This document shows, in pieces, positions 14,812-25,195 of a DNA stretch of 64,000 bases. The number at the start of each line of letters is the position of its first letter. Position 1 is the first letter of the stretch. The notes under the pieces are model-generated. The model was not told the DNA's origin. It saw only the letters and a list, made by a program, of their open reading frames with translations, and searched no databases. The DNA is taken from NCBI GenBank assembly GCA_963770535.1, contig CAVYPZ010000003.1, positions 3,100,001-3,164,000 of the forward strand, given 5' to 3'. The DNA comes from RYN-230 sp963770535 (GTDB taxonomy: Bacteria; Actinomycetota; Actinomycetes; Streptosporangiales; Streptosporangiaceae). The translations under genes and the position numbers were made by a program.

Positions 14812-15477
14812 TCAGGCTCCTGCCTGGTCCGGGGCGCCGCCGGCCGGGCGAGCCTGCGAGGCCGGGGCGGCCGCGGGCCGGCGCTGCCGGGGCACCGGGC
14901 GCGCTGCCGCGGCCTCCGCCTCGGCCTCGGCCTCCCGCGACGAGCGTTCCGCCTTGGACTCGCTCTTCTTCCGGTGCGGGCCGATGACCATGATCATGTT
15001 GCGGCCGTCCTGCTTGGGCTGGGCCTCGACGAAGCCTAGCTCCTCCACATCGCCGGCCAGGCGCTGCAGCAGCCGGAACCCGAGTTCGGGCCGGGACTGC
15101 TCACGTCCCCTGAACATAATCGTGACCTTGACCTTGTCGCCCTGCTTGAGGAATCGCTCAACGTGACCCTTCTTGGTCCCGTAGTCGTGCGGGTCGATCT
15201 TCGGCCGGAGCTTGATCTCCTTGATGACCGTCTGCGCCTGATTCTTACGCGATTCCCTGGCCTTGAGCGCGGACTCGTACTTGAACTTGCCGTAGTCCAT
15301 GAGCTTGCAGACCGGCGGGCGCGCCGTGGGCGCGACCTCCACCAAGTCGAGGTCCGCTTCCTGGGCCAGCCGGAGCGCGTCGTTCAGTGCAACGATCCCG
15401 ACCTGCTCGCCGTTAGGGCCGACGAGCCGCACCTCGGGTACGCGGATCCGATCGTTGATACGGGGTTCGGCGCTGAT
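14812..15477 (-). CDS. infC: Translation initiation factor IF-3, non-canonical AUC start
   Basis: Binds the 30S subunit, splits ribosomes and checks start-codon pairing. The protein clearly begins ISAEPRINDRIRVPEV: in that frame no ATG, GTG or TTG lies upstream of the conserved RINDRIR, and the codon after AGGAGGTCAC is ATC (15477-15475). IF-3 genes are known to use AUU/AUC/AUA starts for autoregulation, so I place the start there (221 aa). N domain about 1-85, linker, C domain about 90-175 (QGDKVKVTIMFRGREQSRPE), then an Ala/Arg/Pro-rich tail of about 45 residues. A leader attenuator lies about 105 bases upstream. Confidence 0.93.
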   Translation of the reverse strand: MSAEPRINDRIRVPEVRLVGPNGEQVGIVALNDALRLAQEADLDLVEVAPTARPPVCKLMDYGKFKYESALKARESRKNQAQTVIKEIKLRPKIDPHDYGTKKGHVERFLKQGDKVKVTIMFRGREQSRPELGFRLLQRLAGDVEELGFVEAQPKQDGRNMIMVIGPHRKKSESKAERSSREAEAEAEAAAARPVPRQRRPAAAPASQARPAGGAPDQAGA

Positions 15478-15580
15478 GTGACCTCCTGGGGTCTAGTCCA
15501 CCGCCTGGGCCCGGTGCCCCGGCGGGTGCGCTGCGACCATCCGGCGGGCCTTCCCGCGTGGCGGCGGATGCGCCACCACA

Positions 15581-15612
15581 AGAAAAGGCCCCGCACCAGT
15601 GCGTGCGGAGCC
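15581..15612 (-). terminator. Intrinsic attenuator in the infC leader
   Basis: On the minus strand GGCTCCGCAC, loop GCACTG, GTGCGGGGCC (10 bp, one G-U), followed by TTTTCT: a classic terminator with a U-run, unusual in such GC-rich DNA. It lies about 105 bases upstream of the infC start, in the expected 5' leader, so transcription attenuation of infC-rpmI-rplT is likely. Confidence 0.75.
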
Positions 15613-15942
15613 CACCAAAGCCACACCCCGGGCGGGAACTCAGTCCTGTCCAGGGACGTGACGAGCCGGATTGGCAGTGCTCCGGCTCCCTGCGGGACCC
15701 GGGCTGCCCGCCCGGCCTGGCTGCCCGGCCTGGAAGCCGGCAGCCTTACCCGCCAGCCTGTGGCCGGCCAGGTGGGAGGTGGTCCTCCGCTTACACGCCC
15801 GGCACACACGTGCCAGGCTGGTCGTCTGGTAAGACTAACAGCAATTCAGGCCCGCTGGGTATTCCAGGCCGAGCGGAGCGTAAGCGTCTTTTCCCCGGCT
15901 CCGCCGGCGTTCACGCGCCCCCGTGACCGGGCCGCGCCCGGC
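15613..15942 (-). other. infC upstream leader/promoter region
   Basis: No gene seen. It should contain the end of the sigma-factor transcript and the infC promoter. A direct repeat of ggctgcccggcctgg lies near 15705-15745, and an imperfect hairpin CCCGGCAC-ACAC-GTGCCAGG at about 15798-15817. I could not place a convincing -35/-10 pair; TAGTCT near 15831-15836 (minus strand) is a weak -10 candidate. Confidence 0.4.
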
Positions 15943-17277
15943 TCAGCCCGATGTCCCGCCGGTGGGTGTGGGGGTGGGCGAATCCGTCGGGGTGGGCGAG
16001 TCCGTCACGGTGGGCGTCGGTGTCGGCGTGGGGGTCTGCGTCGGCGTGGACGACGGCGACGGGGAGGGATCGCGGCCCGGGCCCGGTGACCGGCCCGTGC
16101 TCCGGGACGGCTGGGGTGGCGGCGGGCTCACCCATGGGGTGTACGTCCACGTCGCCCCCGCCCCGGGCAGGGCGGCCCGGCGGAGCATCCCCGGCGCGTG
16201 CCGGGCGGGCCTGCGCCCGGACCGCGCCTGAGGGGAGGCTGGCGGGCTGGCGGGCGGGGCCGCCGCGACGGAGGGGACGGCGGGAGCCAGCGCGGACGTG
16301 ACGGGGGCCGCCGCATGATGCATGGTGGTCGCCGCGACCATGGTCCCGCCCCCGAACATGGCGAACACCGCGACCAGTACCCCGGCGGCGGGTACCAGGG
16401 CGGCCGGTCCGCGCACCGCGGCCAGCGGGTCCAGCGGCTCCGGGAACCCGGACCGGGTGAACGGCTCCGCCCGCTCGGCGACCTCGGCGCGCTCACGGGC
16501 CGCGTCCCGGGAGCCGTCGGCCAGCATCCCCAGCACCCGGCGCCGCAGGCTGGCCGGCAGGACCGGGACCGGCAGCAGGCTCAGCAGCGCGGTCGGGCCG
16601 AGGTCGGAGCGCCACTGCTGCCCGCACGAGGCGCACCCGGCGATGTGGCCGCGCACCTCATGGCGCAGCGCGGGGCTGAGTTCCTCGTCGTCCCCGCCTC
16701 CCAGGATCCCGGCCAGCGCGGGACATGATGGCAGGTCCGGGCGGGTCACCATGAGCGTGCCCAGCGCTGTCCCGAACTCGTCCCTGGCCCGCGTCATCAG
16801 CGCGAGCACCTGATTGCGCGGCACCCCGAGCACGTCCGCCAGATCCGCGCCGTAGAACTCGTGCCGCAGGCTCAGCTCGACGATCTCCCGGTCCCCCGGG
16901 TCCAGGCCGGCCAGCGCCGACCAGACCAGCTCGCGCAGTTCCGCCTGGTCAGGTGTCAGGCCTGAGGAGGCGGCACCCTCGCCGGTGCCCAGGTGAGGCC
17001 CGATCCCGGCCGAGACGGGGTCATACGGGCGCCGGCGGCGGCATTCGTTGCGGGCCACGGCGTACAGCCAGGGCCGCAGGCGGCCCGGGTCACGCAGACC
17101 GGGAAGCCTGGCCCCGGCGACCAGGAACGTGTCCCGGACCGCACCCGCCACGTGGGCCGGGTCAGTCAGCTGGGACCAGCAGTAGCCGTACAGGGCAGGC
17201 GCGTAGTGGTCATAGGCGGCAGCCATCGCGCCGGGGTCGTCGGCAGCAACCCCCGCCACTATGCCCCCGTCGCGCAT
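15943..17277 (-). CDS. ECF sigma factor fused to zinc anti-sigma domain and membrane segment
   Basis: 444 aa in one uninterrupted frame. Residues about 15-85 are sigma region 2 (YDHYAPALYGYCW, LRPWLYAVARNECRR), about 108-170 sigma region 4 (LDPGDREIVELSLRHEFYGADLADVLGVPRNQV). They are followed by a ZAS zinc motif H211-x3-C215-x2-C218 (HIAGCASC), as in anti-sigma factors of ECF sigmas, then a single TM helix (about 291-316), a Pro/Ala-rich stretch and a Pro/Ser/Thr-rich tail ending in PTPT repeats, presumably outside the cell. The layout suggests a membrane-tethered sigma factor held inactive in cis until released, possibly by proteolysis (inference). Fused sigma/anti-sigma proteins are known in actinobacteria; this one's signal is unknown. 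No clear SD at the ATG at 17277. Confidence 0.85.
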   Translation of the reverse strand: MRDGGIVAGVAADDPGAMAAAYDHYAPALYGYCWSQLTDPAHVAGAVRDTFLVAGARLPGLRDPGRLRPWLYAVARNECRRRRPYDPVSAGIGPHLGTGEGAASSGLTPDQAELRELVWSALAGLDPGDREIVELSLRHEFYGADLADVLGVPRNQVLALMTRARDEFGTALGTLMVTRPDLPSCPALAGILGGGDDEELSPALRHEVRGHIAGCASCGQQWRSDLGPTALLSLLPVPVLPASLRRRVLGMLADGSRDAARERAEVAERAEPFTRSGFPEPLDPLAAVRGPAALVPAAGVLVAVFAMFGGGTMVAATTMHHAAAPVTSALAPAVPSVAAAPPASPPASPQARSGRRPARHAPGMLRRAALPGAGATWTYTPWVSPPPPQPSRSTGRSPGPGRDPSPSPSSTPTQTPTPTPTPTVTDSPTPTDSPTPTPTGGTSG

Positions 17278-17362
17278 GAGATCACGGTAAGGGCGCCCCC
17301 GGGGCGCAGTCCACTGGAATCGCCTGGAATGCGCCAGCAGGAGCCGCCGGGAATGAGTGCCG

Positions 17363-17388
17363 GCGGTTCCCGGGGAGCCGGGAACCGC
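17363..17388 (-). terminator. Hairpin terminator candidate after mltG
   Basis: GCGGTTCCCGG (17363-17373), loop ggag, CCGGGAACCGC (17378-17388): perfect 11-bp stem, 20 bases past the mltG stop. No T-run. Probably ends the alaS-ruvX-mltG transcript. Confidence 0.55.
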
Positions 17389-17407
17389 GGCTACCCGATC
17401 GTGTTAC

Positions 17408-19633
17408 TCAGCCCGAGCCGGTCCGCGAGCCCGTGCCCCCGCCGGTGCTGCCGTACTTGGCCACCGCGTTGTTGAAGGCCGTGCTCGTGCTGAAGAACAG
17501 GGTCGCGCCCGTCCTGGAGTTGGTGGTGAGGAAGAACAGGAAGTGGCCCTGCGCGGGGTGCAGCGCGGCCTGGATGGCCAGGTTCCCCGGGTTGTTGATC
17601 GGCCCCGGCGGCAGGCCGGCGTGGCGGTAGGTGTTGTACGGCGACGGGAAACCGACGTTGAAACCGTTCTTGTGGGCCAGCGACATCGCGTACAGCACGG
17701 TCGTGTCGAGTTCCAGCTTGATCTGCGGGCTGGCGTTGAGCCGGTTGTAGATCACCTCGGCGATCTTCGGGAAGTCCTGGGGCCGCTTGCCCTCGGCCTC
17801 GATGAGGCTGGCCACCGTGATGACGGCGGCCTGTGTCTCATGGGCCGCGGCAGCCTTGGCCGGCAGCCCGATGCCCTGCGCGTTCTGCTGGAACTTGTCC
17901 ACCATCATCTTGAGCACAGCGGCCGGTGTCGTGTGCGGCGGGATGGTGTAGGTGGCCGGGAACAGGTATCCCTCGGGCCTGCCGCCCGCGAAGGCAGGCA
18001 GGCCGAGAGCGGCGGGATGCGCGATGGCCTGCTGGTAGCCCTTGAGGTCCCCGGTCTGCTTGCCCAGCAGGGCGACGATCTGCGAGACCCGGAAGCCCTC
18101 CGGGATGGTGACCATCGTCTGGACCCGTGAGGACGGCTTGAGCAGCAGGGCCAGGGCCAGCGAGGCCTTCATGTGCAGGTGGACCCGGTAGTAACCCGGC
18201 TCGAGTGCGTTGCCCTGCGGGCTGGCCTTGGCCGCGTTGGAGAAAGCCCGCGCACTGGCCACGACGCCCTTGCCGGCCAGGGTGGCCCCGACCGCGCTGG
18301 CGCTCTGGCCCGGCTGGATCGCCACCACGGTGGTGCTGGCCGTGCCCGCGCCGGGGAAGTCCGGCGGGCTGATGTACGTGCGGTAGTAGTGGTAGCCGAC
18401 TCCCCCGACGACCGCGACGAACACGACGAACACCGTCAGCAGCACCAGCAGGACGGTGCGGCCGCGCCTGCGGCGCTTGCGCGCCGGCCCGGCGGGCCCG
18501 CCGCCGCCGCGCCGGGATCCGCGCCCCTGATCCAGCCCGGGCAGCAGGCCGCCGCCGGTGTCCTCCTCAGCCCAGGCGTGCGGCTCATCGGCACCCGGAT
18601 ACCAGCCGGGCGGCGCGTAGTCCGGGGATGCCTGCCCCTGATCCGGGGCCATGTCCAGGTCACGTGGGTCTTCCACGTAGCCCTCATACCCAGGATGACC
18701 CTGGCCGACCTCCGGCTCGGCGGGGCGCCTGCGCCGGCCCCGGCCGCGGCGGACCGGGCGGTCCGCCGGTTCCTCCCGGTCAGGCAGGTAAGCACCTGGA
18801 TTATCCGGGTAGCCAGCCCCCTCTCCCGGGTGGCCGGGCCCGTCTCCCGGGTAGCCGGGCCCGTCTTCGGGGTAGCCGGGCGCGTCATCCGGGTCAGCCG
18901 GCCGCGCGTCCTGGCTCTGCCCACAGGTAACCGGACTCCGGCAACGGCGGGAGCGGTCCGGAGGGGTGCCCGGAGCCTGGCATGGGACCGGGGGGCAGCG
19001 GCGGGAGTTCCCCTGCCTCCAGGTCGGTGAAGTCTCCTGGTGCCGCGCCGCGGGGGCCGGCGTGGTCCGCCCAGTCCGGGCTGGCGCCGGGCGGGCCGGG
19101 CCAGCCAGCCGGCCCGGCCGTCCCTGAATCCCAGGACGCCCGCTCCCAGGACGGGGGTTCCCAGGAGGGGGGGACCCAGCGGTCGGGGGCCATCGGCTCG
19201 GGATGGCCGCCAGGGCGTCCGCGGCCCCCGGCATCGGGGCCCCGGGCACCGGGGCCCAGCGGATCCGGGCGCTGCGGATAAGGGCGCTGCGGATCGGGGC
19301 GCTGCGGATCGGGGCGCTGCGGATCGGGGCCGCGAGGCCCCGCAGCACGGTCATGGGATCCCCGGGCGTCCAGGCCCAGCGGGTCGGGCCCCCAGTCGAA
19401 ATCCTCAGCGCGGCGGCCACCCGTGTCCCGCGGGTAGCGCGCCGGGGGAAGGCCGCGGCCCGCCACCGGGAAGTCACCGGTGTCGGCGGTCGCAATGGGG
19501 TTAGGCGCCCAGTCCCGGCCCGGCCTGGCCGTAATCACCGGGGGCATAGGGCTCACCGGCGTCCGGTGGCGGGTAGTCCCCCGGCCCCCAGCGCTCGTCT
19601 TCTCCCCGAGTCCCCGCGCCCGTGGCGGCTCAC
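17408..19633 (-). CDS. mltG: Endolytic murein transglycosylase MltG, N-terminal tail out of frame
   Basis: Cuts nascent peptidoglycan glycan strands at the membrane. Residues coded by 17408-18905 are continuous: acidic Pro/Gly-rich cytoplasmic tail, a basic cluster, one TM helix (RTVLLVLLTVFVVFVAVVGG), a LysM-like region and the YceG domain with the catalytic Glu in VASLIEAEGKRPQDFPKIA and the NNPGNLAIQAALHPA motif. Upstream the disordered tail continues sensibly but in other frames (about 18894-19510, then 19500-19629 with DERWGPGDYPPPDAGEPY). At least two frame breaks therefore separate a GTG at 19633, overlapping the ruvX stop as GTGA, from the intact domain. Sequencing error is likely; alternatively translation begins inside, for example at the ATG at 18652. 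Confidence 0.85.
19270..19329. repeat. 15-bp tandem repeat in the mltG tail
   Basis: Four consecutive 15-bp units of the type cgctgcggatcgggg (first unit with two changes), coding PDPQR-type pentapeptides in the disordered cytoplasmic tail. In-frame expansion; a likely slippage site. Confidence 0.75.
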
Positions 19634-20169
19634 TCGTCGGTCCCGTGGCTGGCCGGGATGATCTCGCCGGGGGGCCGCCCGGCAACCCGCTCCGCGTCCA
19701 GGGCCCCCTGCAGCAGGACGGCAGCGGCTGCCTGGTCCACGACCTGCCGGCGGGCCCGCCCGCCCTTGCCGCCCTGGCGCAGGGCGTCGTGGGCCAGGAC
19801 GGTGGTGAACCGCTCGTCTACCAGCCGGACCGGCATCGGCACCAGGCGGGCGGCCAGGGCGCCCGCGAACGACCGGGCCGCGGCGGCCGCAGGGCCCTCA
19901 CGCCCGGACAGGCCGGTGGGCAGGCCCACGATCACCTCGACCGCGTCGTGCTGCAGCGCCAGGCGGACCAGGCAGTCCAGGTCGCCGGGTCCGCGCGGGA
20001 TGGTGTCGAGCGGGGTGGCGAGCAGGCCATCGGGGTCACAGCGGGCCACGCCGATCCGGGCCGAGCCAGGGTCGATGCCCAGCCGTACGCCAGTCCTCAA
20101 CCCACCCGTCCTCAATCGGGAGCCACGCAGCCCTGCTGTCTCGTTCGCGCAACGGGTTGGCTGCAGCAC
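19630..20169 (-). CDS. ruvX: YqgF/RuvX-family Holliday-junction resolvase-like protein
   Basis: RNase-H-fold protein linked to 16S rRNA maturation in E. coli. The core begins GVRLGIDPGSARIGVARCD (first catalytic Asp) and contains VEVIVGLPTGLSGREG and VRLVDERFTT, with a final DQAAAAVLLQGALD Asp motif. The start at 20169 (GTG) gives 20 odd residues before the core and has no SD; a TTG or GTG just before GVRLGID is equally possible. Lies between alaS and mltG, the conserved actinobacterial order. Confidence 0.88.
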   Translation of the reverse strand: MLQPTRCANETAGLRGSRLRTGGLRTGVRLGIDPGSARIGVARCDPDGLLATPLDTIPRGPGDLDCLVRLALQHDAVEVIVGLPTGLSGREGPAAAAARSFAGALAARLVPMPVRLVDERFTTVLAHDALRQGGKGGRARRQVVDQAAAAVLLQGALDAERVAGRPPGEIIPASHGTDE

Positions 20170-20191
20170 GGTTTAACCGTACGCCAACTGA

Positions 20192-22912
<2,721 letters not shown>

Positions 22913-22913
<1 letters not shown>

Positions 22914-23140
22914 CAACGGCCATCCTCTTCATGGTCGGTGCGCCCTTCGAGGGCGGGACGCGACGTCTGGATCTGGCGCTGGCGGTAGATGTCCATGCCC
23001 TCACGGACATCCCCGGCGAACCGGGCCAGCTCCCGGGCCCGCGGGGCCGGCATGATGGCGCGCGCCGCCGCGGTTACCCGGCGGTACCCGGAGATGCCGA
23101 GCGCCGCCCCGAGGGTCAGCCAGAACACCCTGCGGATCAT
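22913..23140 (-). CDS. Small conserved actinobacterial protein beside alaS
   Basis: 75 aa, beginning MIRRVFWLTLGAALGISGYRRV: one N-terminal TM helix (about 4-20) with a short charged tail, resembling the small DUF6167-type proteins found between DUF948 and alaS in actinomycetes (from memory). Overlaps alaS by one base and the DUF948 gene by four bases, so all three are co-translated. Function unknown. Confidence 0.8.
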
Positions 23141-23601
23141 GACCGGCCCCCCGAGCGTGCGCTGGGGGGTACCTGCCCGGCCGGAACCCCCGTGGGCAGC
23201 TGCCTGCGGGCACCGGCGGCAGCGGCGCGCAGCTCGGCGGCGTGCCGCACGCCGTACACGAAGGCCGAGACGCGGGCGAGCCTGGTGCCGGACGTGGCCG
23301 CGGCCAGCCTGGCCAGCGGGGCCAGCGCGGTCACCCGGCCGGTGAGCTCCGCCATGCCCGTGGCGACCTGGTCCATGCTCGCGGTGATCTCATCGGTCCG
23401 GTTCAGCTGCCCGGCGGTGGCGTCGATCGTCGCGTGCGCCCGCGCGATCACCGCGTTGCTGTCCTGGCGCAGCCCGGACACGGTCACGGACGCCTGGGTG
23501 ATCAGCCTGGACAGCTTGATCAGGACGTAGACCGCGGCGGCCACCAGGACCGCCCAGCACGCGGCGGCGATGATGACCGCCACCCATACCGCGTTCAGCA
23601 T
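23137..23601 (-). CDS. DUF948-type membrane protein
   Basis: 154 aa. N-terminal TM helix (about 4-27), then a long amphipathic/coiled-coil segment (QDSNAVIARAHATIDATAGQLNRTDEITASMDQVATGMAEL) as in DUF948 proteins, and a Gly/Ser-rich tail. First gene of the DUF948-small-protein-alaS-ruvX-mltG series. Function in the cell is not established; similar proteins sit at the membrane with a cytoplasmic or periplasmic helical domain. Confidence 0.82.
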   Translation of the reverse strand: MLNAVWVAVIIAAACWAVLVAAAVYVLIKLSRLITQASVTVSGLRQDSNAVIARAHATIDATAGQLNRTDEITASMDQVATGMAELTGRVTALAPLARLAAATSGTRLARVSAFVYGVRHAAELRAAAAGARRQLPTGVPAGQVPPSARSGGRS

Positions 23602-23682
23602 GCCTGCTCCCTCATCTGCCTGACCTTATCTCGCAGCCGGCCGTGCCATACCGCGACTGCGGGGGACCGGCAGGCAGCGGGG

Positions 23683-25080
23683 TCAGGAACCGTCCCGGCC
23701 GGGGACCTCCGGGCTCTGCGCGCCCGGTTCGGCGCCGCGGCCCAGGATTTCCCTGATCCGCTCGGAGCGCTCGGCGTAGCGCGCTTCGGCGCCGTGGCGG
23801 GACGGCTCATAGTAGGTCCGGCCGGCCAGTGAGTCCGGCGCGTACTGCTGGGGGACCACGCCCTCGGCGTAGTCATGCGGGTACGCGTACCCCTTGCCGT
23901 GGCCCAGCCGCGCCGCCCCGGGATAGTGCGCGTCCCTGAGGTGGGCGGGCACGGGCCCGGCCAGCCCGGCCCGGATGTCCGCGGACGCCGCGCTGATCGC
24001 CTTGATCACCGCATTCGATTTCGGGGCCAGCGCCAGGTGGATGGTGGCCTGGGTCAGGTTGATCCGGGCCTCGGGCAGGCCGACGAACTCGACGGCCTGG
24101 GCCGCGGCGACCGCCACGCCCAGCGCGGACGGGTCGGCCATCCCGACATCCTCGCTGGCGTGCACGATCAGCCGCCGGGCGATGAACCGCGGGTCCTCGC
24201 CGGCCTCGATCATGCGGGCCAGATAGTGCACGGCGGCGTCGGCGTCGCTGCCCCGGATGCTCTTGATGAACGCGCTGATCACGTCGTAGTGCTGGTCACC
24301 GGCCCGGTCGTAGCGGACCGCGGCCCGGTCGACCGCGCGCTCCAGGATGGCGGTGTCGATGGTGGCGCCGCGGCGCAGCCCGAGCGCAGCGGACTCCAGG
24401 TAGGTCAGCGCCCGCCGCGCGTCCCCGCTGGCCAGCCTGACCAGGTGGTCCAGCGCCTTGGCGTCGAGGCTGACCGCGCCGGCCAGGCCGCGCTCGTCAT
24501 CCAGCGCCCGGCCGATCACCTCACGCATGTCGTCGTCGCTGAGCGGCTCCAGGGTGAGCAGCAGGGACCGCGACAGCAGCGGCCCGACCACCGAGAACGA
24601 CGGGTTCTCGGTGGTGGCCCCGATGAACGAGACCCAGCGGTTCTCCACGGCGGGCAGCAGGGCGTCCTGCTGGGCCTTGTTGAAGCGGTGCACCTCGTCG
24701 ATGAACAGCACGGTCTGCGTGCCGGTCAGGCCCAGTTCCCGGCGGGCGGCCTCGATCGCCGCGCGCACGTCCTTGACTCCCGCGGTCACCGCGGACAGCT
24801 CGGTGAAGCGCCGGCTCGTGACCTGGCTGATGACGTGGGCCAGGGTGGTCTTGCCGGTGCCCGGCGGTCCCCACAGGACCACGGACATGCCGGCATCGTT
24901 GTCGGCCAGCTTGCGCAGCGGCGTGCCGTCGCCGGTCAGGTGCCGCTGGCCGACGACCTCATCCAGGGTGCGCGGCCGCATCCGCACCGCGAGCGGTGCC
25001 GCCGCCCGCGCCGCCTCTTCCCCGGCCGCGTCGAAGAGGCTGTCCGCCTGACCGCCGCCAGCGGTGCCTGCCCTGCCCAC
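23683..25080 (-). CDS. rarA: Replication-associated recombination protein A (RarA/MgsA)
   Basis: AAA+ clamp-loader-like ATPase acting at stalled forks. 465 aa with Walker A GPPGTGKTTLAH, Walker B LFIDEVHRFNKAQQD, sensor 1 GATTENPSFSV and the C-terminal tetramerisation domain (DYAEGVVPQQYAPDSL). Length and motif order are standard. Between aspS and the DUF948-alaS genes, as in Streptomyces. Confidence 0.95.
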   Translation of the reverse strand: MGRAGTAGGGQADSLFDAAGEEAARAAAPLAVRMRPRTLDEVVGQRHLTGDGTPLRKLADNDAGMSVVLWGPPGTGKTTLAHVISQVTSRRFTELSAVTAGVKDVRAAIEAARRELGLTGTQTVLFIDEVHRFNKAQQDALLPAVENRWVSFIGATTENPSFSVVGPLLSRSLLLTLEPLSDDDMREVIGRALDDERGLAGAVSLDAKALDHLVRLASGDARRALTYLESAALGLRRGATIDTAILERAVDRAAVRYDRAGDQHYDVISAFIKSIRGSDADAAVHYLARMIEAGEDPRFIARRLIVHASEDVGMADPSALGVAVAAAQAVEFVGLPEARINLTQATIHLALAPKSNAVIKAISAASADIRAGLAGPVPAHLRDAHYPGAARLGHGKGYAYPHDYAEGVVPQQYAPDSLAGRTYYEPSRHGAEARYAERSERIREILGRGAEPGAQSPEVPGRDGS

Positions 25081-25135
25081 AGTCTGAGACTATCCGGCGG
25101 CACGCCATGCTTTCCCGGCCGTCACCGGGGCGGGC

Positions 25136-25157
25136 TGCGCGCCGCCGGCGGCGCGCA
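25136..25157. terminator. 22-bp perfect palindrome between aspS and rarA
   Basis: TGCGCGCCGCC followed by its exact complement GGCGGCGCGCA, 39 bases past the aspS stop. As RNA it would fold into a strong stem with a small loop. Likely aspS terminator; no T-run. Confidence 0.5.
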
Positions 25158-25195
25158 ACCCCCCGGTCATGATGTGGCAGGCTACGGCCGGGCGG

